From positions 5,334,001 through 5,398,000 of the forward strand of contig CM049310.1 of NCBI GenBank assembly GCA_026874595.1: DNA of 64,000 nt, written 5' to 3'. Both the position numbers and the translations under genes were made by a program. The notes under the pieces were generated by a model. It did not search any database, was not told where the DNA came from, and was given only the letters and a program-made list of their open reading frames with translations. This document shows, piece after piece, positions 11,129-22,813 of this stretch. How positions within the stretch are numbered: position 1 is the first letter of the stretch; every line of letters begins with the position of its first letter. This stretch comes from Sipunculus nudus (taxonomy: Eukaryota; Annelida; Sipuncula; Golfingiida; Sipunculidae).

Positions 11129-12192
11129 AAGTTACCACATACATTTTGACAATAGAACAGTTATATATGTAGAAAACACTCTCTCAGAGTAATTTGATCT
11201 CAGAGTCAATCACAATCGTGCACTATCACCATAAAAGCATATCTTGTTACAGTTTGTTTTGGATAAGTGTCTTACTGATAAGCATTTGTACAGAATCGTT
11301 GGCGTCCTGGTGATGAGAGCAGCAGGGAAGTCGGGCAGTACTAATTTTTTTCAGGTTATCACAGAGATGATGCCGAGGGTAACTGTAGTTTCGGCTGCAG
11401 GGGTCATTGCCGGAGAGAAGTGAAACACTTACATGGGCAAAGGTCTTTCGATATCCTGCATGGTCTACCTCCCTATCCTGGATGTTCTTGACGACGTCAA
11501 ACAGACTAATACCAAAAAAAAAAAAACAAAAAAAAACAGTGACTACCCGTAGATACTTGCTTACCTCTTCTTCTGGCTTGGCTTTATAGGGATATAACGA
11601 GTGTGTTGGACACCCCAAGAGCAGGCAAATCCATTATTTCGAATCCTTTAGATTTAACGTAAAACTTGAAGTGAGTATCAACTGGAACATATGGGTTTTG
11701 CAAATGATTGCGAATGTTGTCATACCTTTGGTTGGTGATGATACCTGACCTCTTGCTTTACAAGGCATTACTGATGTGCGCATCCAGCAGTTCGCGATGG
11801 CGAATGTTGTCCATTCTATCAATATGCAAGAACTAAGGCTGACCTACCAGGTTACTATTTTCTTCCCCGATGATAAAATTATTGATGTGAGGCTGTGATA
11901 GTGATTTATGTTTCAATAAACACATTTAAGTTCTGAGAAATGTTTGTCTGATTACAAAAATCATCAAGATAATAAAATAATAACAACAAAAAAATAAAAT
12001 AATAAAATAATTACTAAAAAAAACTAAAATCGGTTATTAGGCCAAGCCCGTCTGCAGATTGGTCAGAAAGTGCATGGCATCAAATTCTTTATTGGGCTGC
12101 CCATCTGCAGATTGGCAGCCCAATAACGGATCCTAATATGGGCCAAGCCCATCGGTAGATTGGCCAGATCCGCAAACGGGCTCCAACATATA
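10497..12192. mobile_element. DNA transposon with ~300-bp terminal inverted repeats
   Basis: Bases 10497-10798 and 11869-12192 are inverted copies of each other over their whole length. Both ends read TATATGTT(C/G)GAGCCCGTTT inward, and both inner ends read ACATCAATAATTTTATCATC. The arms contain several copies of CCCATCTGCAGATGGG-like blocks; the one at 10577-10592 is a perfect 16-bp palindrome. The interior (about 1.07 kb) holds an (AT)n run at 11082-11126. On the minus strand there are broken frames at 11822-11247, one with HAGYRKTFAHVS, which resembles the zinc-binding HxGYxKT region before integrase-type transposase domains. That resemblance is weak, and no intact transposase is present. 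I could not see a clear target duplication. It is a non-autonomous or decayed element. Confidence 0.8.
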
Positions 12193-13370
12193 AACGCAAT
12201 AGAATTAAGATTTACTTTAACTCTTTTTTTATATTTTTTTGACATGGTTTTTGACATAATTTTTATAAACGATTAAACTTTTATTATCATAAAGATTAAT
12301 TACATTTAATATCATTTATGTATCGCGTAGTGTATCAAAACTGGTTAATTTTCATGATTATTAACCTTAACTTTGAGGGATGCATTTGCATTTTTAGATC
12401 AACGTGAGGAATAAATATGTCTTTAAAATTAAATTGAATTTATGCAATAGAATTTGAACCCAATGCTAGGTAAGATTTTTTAAAATCTTAGCCAGTTCGA
12501 AGCATTTGGTTGTTTCAGGCTTGTCCCTAGACACTTGAGTAAAAGTAACCCTTCATCATTACTATCAAAATGGCAACTAAACAGATTATTTTAAGTTCTT
12601 ATATTTTAGAATTTTATTTTATATGCAAAAAGAATTTTTTTCTTTGCATTTCAGTGATGTGCAGTCCAAATAATAAAATATGGATTAAAAGATATTTTGG
12701 TCGCGCTACCATTTGCGTGTCCCATGAAACTTCAGGCCTAGGCATCTGCGTGAAAAGCCAATATACGGAATAAAAAGCAACCGCCCGATCCAGTCTCCGA
12801 ATAGCCGAATTTGTAGACCTTATTTCCATCCTGATCCGGCGTAGTACTAAAGAACGTGACGTACGTCACATCAGTAAAACATATTCAGCAACATGAATCA
12901 CATTGTTGATTCGTGACACGTACTCTTAACTTAATCTTTTGGTAACAGATTTTACAAAATTTGCCTTTCTCTTTACAATATTATATATAATTTGCATGGA
13001 AACATAAACATTTCACAATAAAATATCTAATTTAACAACTGCTGTATAGAAAAGCCATTAAATAAACTTTAGGAGGTTTCTAATAACTGGAATATTAACT
13101 TAGCCGAAGCCTCTCACATTGTTATCGTGTTACTGTGCCCGTCTTCCTGTAGGTATGCCCCGCAGGGGCGGACCCAGGATTTTGGAAGGTGGTTGTCAAA
13201 CAGGGTCTAAATAATGCCAAAACAGGTTTAAGGGGGATGTTGATAAGCTGTAAACACAAGTCAAATACTGCAAAAAAAGTAATGGGACCCTACCCCTGAT
13301 CCTCCCCAGATTAAAGCTTCACAAGTTATGTCTTATTTACAAGGAGGTAGTCCTATCCCGGTCAAGCGAG
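12193..13370. other. Intergenic; fragment of a CAGGGGCGGACCCAGG-type element end
   Basis: No gene is supported. At about 13153 the sequence CAGGGGCGGACCCAGGATTT matches the end motif shared with the elements at 46942-48364 and 19565-19579. No matching partner end could be paired with confidence here. Confidence 0.4.
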
Positions 13371-13411
13371 TATAAATACAGCAGTTCGTGTTGCTAGGGT
13401 CATAAAGATTG
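13371..13411 (+). promoter_or_regulatory. Predicted core promoter and 5' non-coding exon of LPMO gene B
   Basis: GTATAAATACAG at 13370-13381 is a strong TATA box. It matches the TATA context found upstream of genes D (GTATAAATACAG) and E (GTATAAATGCAG). A start about 30 bases downstream and a donor at 13412 (gattg|gtaacg) would give a short untranslated exon. This would be spliced to the acceptor tttttttcag at 13965, twenty bases before the ATG at 13985. The TATA box and acceptor are visible; the transcription start and the exact donor are inferred. Confidence 0.5.
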
Positions 13412-13984
13412 GTAACGTTTCCAGCTTATGTTATACGAAAAAAATATTCATAGACCGAACACAGCCCAAGGAAATTAAATATTTAACATCGATAGGCCCT
13501 TGAAAAACATTTTTGTATTGTATATTCTTTGTTACCGGATCACTGCACAGGGACGATATGTTAAAAGTGACAATATTATATGCAAGATCATAGTTTCAAT
13601 CTGATTGACACTTTATTTTCAATTTTACCTCGGCTGGAAGGAATTTTGTCTTCATCGCTGTTGTCTGTTATAGAATTAATGGGATTATGAAGGATCCTTT
13701 ACTATTGCGACACAGGAATAATCGAATTCATAATGGACTTTCAGGTCTGCATTTGCGGTTGAAAATCGAATGTTCATGAACTCAAATGCAAATTCAAATC
13801 CAAAACACATGTAGGCCTACACAGTTAGTATACTGGTGACGAAATTTAAAATGCAAATGCATTTGTATTTGAATGTAAACCTGCACTCACCACACAATTT
13901 AGGAGCAATCATACCGACCGAATCTGGGAATCCAGCATGACATGCGATACAAAACTTTTTTTCAGGTTGCCTTTTTACGTTAAA

Positions 13985-16327
13985 ATGGCACACCTTTCAA
14001 GAGAAGCATTGAGGCTCAGCGTATCTTTGTCTGCATGCCTGCTGTTACTATGGCTACCCTGTATCAATGGTCACGGCCGTTTGGTGGAGCCACCTTCTCG
14101 TTCCAGCATGTGGAGATACGGCTTTTCAAATCCACCTAATAACAACGACGACGGACTCAACTGTGGAGGATTTGATGTAAGTGCAAAATATAAATTCACC
14201 TATTCAAATATTTTTTATCGACTTCCTTGACTGCTATTTTGAGGTGCCGAAACAGGAACCCCCCCCCCCAAACACACACACACCTAAACACGTAATATCA
14301 GAAATAAAATGAAGGTGGTGACATCAAATTAAAATTATCCACTTTTGCCGATGTAAGTTTGTGTGCCAAATATGATATTAAAATAAAAGGCAGTTTCTCA
14401 GATTAGCTGTTTAGTCTTAATTATTACCAGTCATTCCATTTCAAGGATGTGTCCGTTGTTTCTGAGAAATAGTTGTTGTGGCAATTTTCTTAAAACTTTG
14501 TATATGATGTGCGCTCTTCCATACTGGGACTAGTCACAATATGACTTCATGGTAGCCCCAGTAACGAAATATTCAACTTTAACTGAATAAAATCATAAAT
14601 AAATGCAGGTTTCACAATCACCTGTCTGTTTTACATCGCATTTGGCCATAAATAAGTGGATTAAAAGCCGAGAAAAGATGCATATATACAGACGACAAAC
14701 AATGCAGTTACAGTTCTGTCCAGTTTGTGTTTATGTGTATACAAATCCCATGCAACCATAGATTTAGACGTAAACTTCCCTTTCTAGAACCAATGGGAAA
14801 GAAATGAAGGCAAGTGTGGCGTATGTGGCGACCCCTACGAAGGACCCCGAAAACACGAGGCTGGCGGGAAATACGCAAACGGGATCGTCACACGTCGCTA
14901 CCTAGAGGGCGCCACCATCGAAGTTATGGTGCAAATTACAAATCCGCACGGGGGTTGGTACGAGTTCTGTCTGTGTGAAAATGAGGATCCTAAAGTCCCC
15001 ATCACACATGCCTGTCTGGATAAACATCTGCTAGAGATCGAAGGTAATGGCACTCGCTACTTCTTCAATGCTGCCGTACCAACCTGGTCTTATCTACAGG
15101 TGAAACTGCCCTCTGGTGTCACGTGTGCGAACTGTGTACTGCAGTGGAAATGGAACAGTGGTATGTACTTATTGCGAAGCACCCAACGCTAAAACCTAAT
15201 TATGTAATATACTAAGTCAATTTGATAATAACTAAAATAAGCGTCATCGTCTAAGCAGAATGAGAAAGCAATGCATTTCAGTAATATACAGACTTATACC
15301 GCCAATAATTTTAAGAAAATCCTGTTTTTGTATCCGCCACAACAGTGTTGTTGGTACTATGTTTTTAGCCCGCCACCGCCGCCGCATAGAACTCTTCCAT
15401 ACCCACTGGATAGAATTTTTTTTAAAAATTGGAATTATGATCGATCTCATGTGAACTGCTACGCCCTCATTTTGGATTAACCTCTGACCTTTCTTCTCTG
15501 CAGAGCGTCAATCTTTGCGTCTGTACACATTAACCAACATATCTTGAGACTCGTTTCACGAGTCAGGCTGAAATTGTGCACTGATGTAGCTCATAGATTG
15601 CTTTTTATCATACGCAAAACTGGTGGTCCCACCTGATACCGTTTTTGCACAATGTCCATCTGTTTGTTTGCCTTCGGTTAAATTCCCTCATATCTCAGCA
15701 ATTGTTTAACTTATCCGCTTGAAGTGTTGCATATGTTTCCAGCTCGGATGAAGTTCTCATATATATGACAGTGAGGGGAAACTACAATCACGGTTACGCT
15801 GCAGCCATCCATGCTTGTCGACTACCCGTATTCTAATTTATATATGAGGTTTACTTTCTGATAACATTAGATAAGATAACAGGAACACCCTTCCTACAGA
15901 GCTCCCCCCCCCCTACGAAAATGACAGTAATAAAGACTTCGAGTGAATCGTTTTTTAAACAGGTAACAGATGGGGGACCGATCCAGATGGGACAAGCGGC
16001 ATTGGGCGTGGAAATCAGGAACAGTACTACGGCTGTGCAGACATCGAAATCCAGCCTCGAAATGAAACAAGAACAACCGATCCGACGGTTTCCGACTGTC
16101 GTTCGCTGGGCTGGTTTCAGAGCGTTCACGGTGATGCCTGGTGCAAAGCCAGCTGTGTCGTAGGATTCTGTCCATCCACTCACTGCGTCTGTGGACCAGC
16201 AGAGGACGCTGGTAAATGCAGACCGGTCGGAAGGTTCAAGCGACTTCCCGGGAGTGACGTTTGGTGCCGGAACATCTGCTCAATGGGGTATTGTCCAAAA
16301 TCCCGCTGCACTTGTCCTCCCTCCTAG
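13985..16327 (+). CDS. LPMO gene B: AA15-like lytic polysaccharide monooxygenase with short linker
   Basis: Exons 13985-14176, 14788-15160 and 15963-16327 join in frame to 309 residues. The start is the ATG after the acceptor at 13965. A signal peptide (MAHLSREALRLSVSLSACLL, then LWLPCING) precedes His1 of HGRLVEPPSRSSMWR; removal of the signal would expose the N-terminal His needed for the copper brace. The core has EGKCGVCGDPYEGP and ITNPHGGWYEF (second His), and exon 3 has EQYYGCADIEI. AA15 enzymes oxidatively cleave chitin or cellulose outside the cell. The C-terminus has two six-Cys modules directly after a linker of only about 12 residues. Odd: the conserved WHCG reads WNSG, and the SCIGCG pair reads SGIGRG, so three Cys are lost while one is gained in YEFCLCEN. 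The second module ends PKSRC instead of P(S/R)(S/T)HC. AATAAA is at 16429. Exon 3 lacks a Met and is easy to miss. Confidence 0.88.
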
Positions 16328-18780
16328 ATCAGTCCCTCTCTCTTTCAATAGCCTGCGGGAGACCAACTATTATGCTCAAAATAACAGGTGGTGCCCATGC
16401 CCGTAGCACGGAGGTTTTAGTTTGGTCAAATAAACTTGACAAAATCATGTTTTCTTTAGTTTCCTAAAAAAAGATACTTTTGAAAAATTGTTGTACCACA
16501 TTTGATACATGCGTTTCAGGCAACAAATAGGTGCAGAATAATAAATTTTTATGAGACTTTTGTGTCATTTTGTATTTTTGTTGTACAAATAATAATAAAT
16601 ATCCCAACTTATATATATACTTGTATAAAATGTGGAATGAACTTGGCTTTCAGAATGAAAACTGCAGACAACCTCTGGCCTGAGAAGCTCGATTGTTAAA
16701 CATTGTATTATGATTTGAATTCCAGAAGGCAAAAAGTTTCAACATGAATATTCCTGAAAAAGGAAATATAAATGAACCTGGGTAATGGCGGACTGTTCGT
16801 GCCGTCTGTCATCGTCTGTACATCGTCTCCCGTGAGTCATCTGCCCGGGCGTTCCATGTCACGACACATCCTAGTCGGCAGACATTTCCCTATAAATGAT
16901 ATGCGTAAAGTGCTTTGACGCAAAATGAATAAAAACAAAATCTACCATATACGCTCGTGACAGTGGTGTCAAGTGACGCAGGCCATGTAACATGATGGTA
17001 CAAAAAAACCCGAAGGTAGTTTTTAATTTAATTATGTGTTGTCGTAAAATGCAGGCACAAACAAAAAAGTTGTTGAGGGTTATAGGAGACCAGTGTTTTC
17101 GAAAATTAAAACATAAAATAGAACGGAGAAAAGGTGTGACTGCGCAACCTAATCGTTCAGGCTAAAGGCTATTTACCTATCAGATGAACGAGAACTGGAG
17201 GGTTCCCTGGGCGTTTCTAGCAGCAAACACATTTTCCGATGACATACTCCAAACCACAAGTTGAATAAAAATATAAAATGCCCACAATTAAACAAAGCTC
17301 GTCTTACAATGCCTGGATATAGTTTATCATCATAACTGTCACAGGTATTAGATATCATGGTAATATAACTATACTCCGCTCCACCAACCACGTCCACCTG
17401 TTTTTAGAGATAACTGAATCTCTGTTTGTTCTCAATAATTTCCTAGGAAGCCGCATATGGAAGTGATGGCCTAATGCGGGAATTCTGCAATAATTCTGCA
17501 GTTATCTCCAGTTTATGAGTCACAGCTTTTTTACAATGATATGACAGACCAGATGCATCCGTGCATTAGTAGCCTTCTTGTTTTAGCTGATCATATATTT
17601 TAGTGTTACATGACATCACCCAAACAGCAGCTGTCAACTGACAGCATGTCACCATGCATATAAATATGCAGTGACCATGACCGCCATAAGTGGGTCTGAC
17701 ATATGTTGTAAAATGTAGACTGATTTCTCAAGGTGGGTGTTTATTTATTTTGATGAAATTTAGGCACTTTAAGCAAACATTACAAGCATACTTAGTCTCG
17801 CATGCTCAGCCCCGAACAGTCATGGGAAGTTTAACGTTTAAAATTTAAAGGTTATTTGTCAAATTTATTATTTAATCTTATATTTAGAATTAACTCGCAA
17901 GTGTTAATGGCGAAAACTAAGTCAGGTCTACTTTACTGGATCGGTGGCGATTAACAATAAGAAAAAGAACAATTCAATATTTATCTTCTCTAAGCACGTT
18001 AAATAAACAAAGTCGTATCCAAGGCTTTCATCAGTTATATTAATATATAACAGGATACTATAACTATACTGCATTAAACAGTATATATTATATCAAGTAT
18101 GTATGTTTAAAATCAATTACATTTAAATTTCAGTCGCTGTTGAAGTTTTCATTGTATACAATTAAGGTATACCACTGGCGTTCTTCAAATATTTACCGGA
18201 TACTCCAGCTGTTAATCTATTACTAGTTGTATGTTTTTTATTATATTCCATTTAACATATTCATGTATAGACAGTCTCGAGCAGGGCCTTGCCACATGGC
18301 GGCTCGAACGACTGTATCAAGATTGCAGTTAAGGACGTCACCTGTGCATTGGATAAAACACGAATACACCAAAACACAAACTCGGACGGAGTTGAGCTAT
18401 GTACACATTCATTCGTTTATCCAACACGATGACGACAGTGCGTTATGGGTGTACACTTAATCAGGCAAATTTTATAATCAGAGGCTGAATCGCAAGTGTT
18501 TTGCTCATCAGAAAGGAGCTCCAGGGCGACGATATCCTTCTTAATGTTATCTTTGCCTTTAATTACAGTGCCGACAGGATGAAAAAGTATAGGGATATGC
18601 TGAGTATAATAAATTAACCAAAAACAAACCAGAATTGAACGTATTTGAAGTTTTTTTCAGAAATATTAAAAAAGTTAAGAGTTATTTATATTATATTACT
18701 TGATTTACCATTTTAGCCGATATTTTGCCATTTTGGGGCACCTAAGTAGCAAAGGATGCCCGGTGCATGGTAGTAGTGAT
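16328..18780. other. Intergenic, no gene recognised
   Basis: Contains the polyadenylation signal of gene B (AATAAA, 16429-16434) and otherwise AT-rich sequence with only short random frames. I see no RNA gene, recognisable repeat or element. Confidence 0.4.
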
Positions 18781-19188
18781 CAGTGGCAGGAATTAGTTTT
18801 AAATTATTATCGATTATTGAAAGATAAAAATGACCGATGATCGTTTATTATTCGATTATTTTATGTACTTATTATATTGTTTTGAAATCTGCTGTATACT
18901 AGTACCTAAAATATTGATCCTCCAATAAATAGTCTGACATGTACATCGGTATTCTTGATGGAACCATCAATCCACCCGCATCCAAGCGTCGGACGATTGT
19001 TGGCTGTGCAAGATTCCGTTTTGTTGCTGTCCGTTACTTTGTGTTCGTATATCTCTGATAGGAATAGCTTCTTTGCATGTGCATAAATAATCGTTTTTAA
19101 TCGATTATGCAATAATGCGATCGATTTAATCGATTTTGCGAGAAAACCACCAATCATCGATTTAATCGTTTAATCGGCACACCACTTG
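18781..19188. mobile_element. hAT-like MITE with CAGTGG/CCACTTG ends
   Basis: The left end reads CAGTGGCAGGAATTAG and then ATTATCGATTATTG. The right end, reversed, reads CAAGTGGTGTGCCGATTAAA then CGATTAAATCGATGATT. Ends with CAGTGGTGTGCCGATTAA and ATCGATTAA-rich subterminal repeats are familiar from non-autonomous hAT transposons in many animals. Flanks share TAGTGA (18774-18779 and 19189-19194), compatible with a decayed 8-bp hAT target duplication. There is no coding capacity. Confidence 0.6.
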
Positions 19189-19394
19189 TAGTGACGTCAT
19201 TTTATGAGAATTGCGTCTTACGATTATGTCCGGCAACGGCAACAACGCTCACAGATCGACGTTGCCGCACCGTGCGTATATGAAGCCTACACTCCAATTA
19301 AATGTCATACGACCTTTTTTTGCCGTTGCCGCACTTTCGTTGCAAAATTTTCGTTGCCGGAAAAACGGATGAATGTGTACACAACTTTTAAGAC

Positions 19395-19579
19395 ACATTT
19401 TCAGAAGCGGACCCCCCCCCCCCTCCCTTTCAGCCGCCGCAACCGTTTTTTAAGGATTTTGGACCAATTTTTGTGGCCTTGACCTCCTTTCCTGGAACTG
19501 GGGACCATTTTTAGGCTTTTCATTAGTTCTATGTTGGACCCCCCTCCCCATCTTTTCTTAAATCCCGGATCCGCCCCTG
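19395..19579. mobile_element. Right-end fragment of a GGGGCGGATCC-type DNA element
   Basis: A C-rich tract (19411-19426) is followed by sequence ending CCCGGATCCGCCCCTG at 19579. This end is shared, inverted, with the element at 46942-48364 (CAGTGGCGGATCCAG) and the fragment at 13153. The left end was not found, so only a fragment is claimed. Confidence 0.4.
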
Positions 19580-19839
19580 ATTCTACACCAGTGGTCCTCT
19601 CCTGCGCTGCCCACCAGTAAGAGTCACGCATTTGCGGTAAAAAGACGTCTATTTAGATCATATTTAGTATTTGTGCATTCTTTTTTTTTATTTATTTATT
19701 TTTTTTTTAATGGGGGCGGGAGGTAACCGCCTCCATTTTTGAATGCTGACTTATCTAATTTTTAACATCAGATGCATTTACATCTTCAGAGATTCCATTT
19801 CGGTTTGGGACTACTTCACAGGGCGGTAGCACGCGCTTC

Positions 19840-20120
19840 CTCTCATTTTTATTTTGTATCCTGGTGTCTACCGCACCTGCGGGTCCTGGGTGTGTAATCA
19901 ATAATCATCCCCATTGCTGGGTCATAACACCGAGGAACCCTCAAAGACGCACTCGTATGTGAGTGATACACGGCTGTGTGGCACAGCCTTCCCATTAAGC
20001 CTGCAGAGCGCTCCCCTTGGTGGTCGCCGACCGTGAAAAACCTCACCGCCTCGGCTGAGATTCGAACCCACGATCTCCCGGCTTTGAGTCCTGCGCTCTG
20101 CCCCTGAGCCACAGATCCGG
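19840..20120 (-). repeat. tRNA-derived SINE
   Basis: On the minus strand, 20120-20048 folds into a tRNA-like head. It has a polymerase III A box (GTGGCTCAGGGGCAGAGCGC, around 20112-20093) and a B box (GGGTTCGAATCTC, around 20070-20058), spaced as in tRNA genes. A tRNA-unrelated body follows to about 19840. The extra body and the degenerate stems make a SINE far more likely than a functional tRNA gene. The polymerase III promoter is internal. Confidence 0.65.
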
Positions 20121-21242
20121 TATTTGTGAATTCTTCAATGTTGTCTTTTATATCCCGTTACAAAACACCATACTCTCTATAAGCGTCATGGATATGCGGT
20201 AAGTCCTGTCTTTTTAAATGAATGTAAATATGTTGGGTGCAATGACCTTACCAAACTGCATGGGTAGAAATATCACGTCCTTGTAAACCTAATACAGTGA
20301 TCTGCTTGTTTTATATATAAATATGTATATAGCATAGAATATTTGATTAGTAGTTAATTCTCTGTTTTTTTTTTTTGTTTTTGTTTTTTTTTCTTATATA
20401 TACATTGCTTATATAAAAGAAAACACTGATAATGAAATACTAACCAAATTTTCTAAGCAATTCAAAAGTAAACTTTTACAGTTTCTTAAAGACACATAGA
20501 CACACTAATTGTCATTGACCAACACTATAGACAAATCTCTAAAACGGAAAGTACCTCCGAAATACTTCTCCCTTACGGACATCTAGCGGCAAAATCTCGG
20601 CTGCCGATAGTGATCTGATGATGTACTAACTTATGTTTTTCACAGACTTCTTTGTGGAAACTTACAAATGTTAGATGTTGGTCTCATGTGACGACCGACT
20701 CTTTAAAATAAACAATGGCGGTAAACTGATAACTTATTTTCATTTAATTCAAAATTACCTCTAATTATATTCATATTGTTAAAGTTTGAGATCCGGTAAT
20801 GCGCAGTGTCCTGCTTCATTTCATCCTGAGTTGATTTTTTTAATTTCATGAACAATTTTCTTAGTGTATTTTTACAAATATGCGACTCCCATGTTCCGTT
20901 GGTCTTGTGCAACTATCATATATTCTTTTAGCTGAACCAAATTACGTTCCCTTAAGGTTATTCCCTCGAGGGTATAAATACCAGTCTTGCATCTTTGTAA
21001 TACTCATAAAAATACCACGGATTTTTAATCGATAAAAGTCCTGTTCCCTCATGTATTAGGAAAGCTTGTTACGATGGTTACTACACTAAAGTTAAGTGTC
21101 CGTGCTGCCGTGATGTCTATAGCCAAAATGGCATCATCTGGACGGTGCTCCTGATCCGTCGTCTACATATTGATGTTACAGACATACCTTGCCCAAACAT
21201 CTTTTCTGAAAAATAAGGAAAATTATAACTAACTTAAGTATA
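20121..21242. other. Intergenic, no gene recognised
   Basis: Includes a T-rich microsatellite-like stretch (about 20358-20396) and, at 20967-20978, GGTATAAATACC, a good TATA-like palindrome with no coding sequence placed to use it. Nothing else is seen. Confidence 0.4.
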
Positions 21243-22813
21243 TCAAGTAAAATTAGGCAGGGCATACACGAGCCGATCAAAAAGAAGTCTCGATCCCGCG
21301 TAAATAAAGGTTTTTGTTCTGATATAAGCGGCCAGGGCTTTATTACCAACCTCTCGATGAATGATCGTTTTGTCTAACAAAACGACAATGCGAAAACCTT
21401 TCTTGTTCTTTTCATATATTTCAGTTTCTTCAAAAACATTTACTCATGTAATGTCATCCAGTAAGTCTCTATTTACCACGAATATTGCTCTGGAACATAA
21501 CTTCATAAAGATATCACAGTGCTGTCGCAATGTGGCACCGAGGGTTTCGTCTCTAACGGTTGCAAAAAGCCTAAATCCACGACCAGTTTCCAGTTCCGGT
21601 ATCAAGGTGTTTGCTACAAAATTATCGGCCTCTTCTCCTCTGGATATCACCATAGCAGCAAAGTCTTTTGTTGCCTCCGTTTGCTTAAATACTGATATAC
21701 CAAGTCTTACTTAGAGGATGATGGCCAACTCACTACGACATGACAAAATTTAAGCCGCAGTCAATGCGGCAAGTAAAAAGGCCAGTATACTAGCAAGTAT
21801 TTCTGTATACGGCAAGGCGATGCACTTTGACGACACCTTGGGCCAATGACCGGTGTACATACATGGGACTGTGGAGTTGCCGCTCAAAATATAACCGGCG
21901 TCACAGGAGAACACCGCGTGTGGTCTCAGATTAACAATGTTCAGTTTGGCGTGACCGTTCTTGATGGAAGGTAAATCACCACAGGAAAGATTCCGGTACC
22001 AGCAATGTCCAGATTCATACGACTGGAAAACATTACAAATACCTAACAACGACGGGAAGTAACCGCTGTTGTAACTTATATAATCGCAACCAGCAACAAG
22101 ATCTTCGCATGCCTCCTTGTATATTGATTGATATCTGAAATCTCCCCTTTCAAATTGAGGATATTGAATTCTGCAAATTGCTTCCAGTCCGTGCTGATAA
22201 CAAGCTCTATCTCCGTACCATATCAACATGTCGATAATCAGGTCGATGCTCTCCTGACTAATAAAGATTTTCTTTCCGTTTGGCGCACCCGTACTCACTA
22301 TACCGTGCGTGACAAACCTTGAGCAGGTGATATTAGCCTCCAGACGATCACAGGTGTAATTTAAAACACGTTCTTTGATATTTATTGATAAGCCATAGGA
22401 CCTCATTGAAATACAGTTTGGGAAGCCGACTCGCCAATGGAGTATTCGTCCTAATCTGGGAGCTATGATTCTTGATTTACACACACAGTTCTGCTTCGAA
22501 TGTCTACATACTAACGGAATTTCAAACCAGGTGTTCCCATCATCTTATCACACGTAAGGTTGTCATCAAAGTCAGCGTCGTCTTTTGCCCATACAACCAA
22601 CCAGTTATCCTTCATAGTGCACTCTTTGGCATTCGAACTAGTCGTAATATTAATTTCTACTCCACCTGCCCTCCGTATTAATTCTGCGACGAATCCAGTC
22701 CACCCTTCTCTTACCGTCACGGACACGTCAGTATCACTTTGTATGACGTGGCACAAAATCAATATTCCATATATCATTGCCATATTATATTTGTATTGAA
22801 CTATACTCCTCAT
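21243..22813 (-). pseudogene. Decayed single-exon receptor: Frizzled-like/sushi ectodomain, TM helix, TIR domain
   Basis: Starts at ATG 22813 with a hydrophobic signal sequence (MAMIYGILILCHVIQS). A frame change between 22545 and 22513 is needed: frame 1 ends at TAG 22513-22511, and frame 2 opens after TAA 22547-22545. Frame 2 then runs through a Cys-rich stretch with CYQHGLEAICRIQYP and CEDLVAGC, Frizzled-like in spacing; a sushi/CCP module (CGDLPSIKNG, FSCDAGYIL, GHWPKVSSKC); and a hydrophobic helix ILASILAFLLAALTAA. TAA 21752-21750 follows. The same frame continues past it and TAA 21713-21711 into a TIR domain: DFAAMVISRGEEADNFV (box 1), FATVRDETLGATL (box 2), SRAIFVVNRDLLDD, a TGA at 21446-21444, then FRIVVLLD and LLFDRLVYALPN to TGA 21245-21243. 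TIR domains recruit signalling adaptors in innate immunity. Three in-frame stops and a frameshift argue for a pseudogene; each stop is one base from a sense codon. Alternatively the first stop makes a short GPI-anchored product. Confidence 0.7.

Noticed and set aside
20048-20120. Functional tRNA gene on the minus strand
   Set aside because: A and B boxes are present, but the stems pair poorly and a long non-tRNA body follows; a SINE explains it better. The same holds for 61921-61995.
20967-20978. TATA box GGTATAAATACC as a promoter
   Set aside because: No coding exon is placed to use it on either strand: plus-strand frames downstream are antisense to the TIR pseudogene, and the minus strand leads into empty sequence.
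21361-21714. 117-codon plus frame
   Set aside because: Antisense of the TIR domain; the minus strand carries the conserved TIR boxes.
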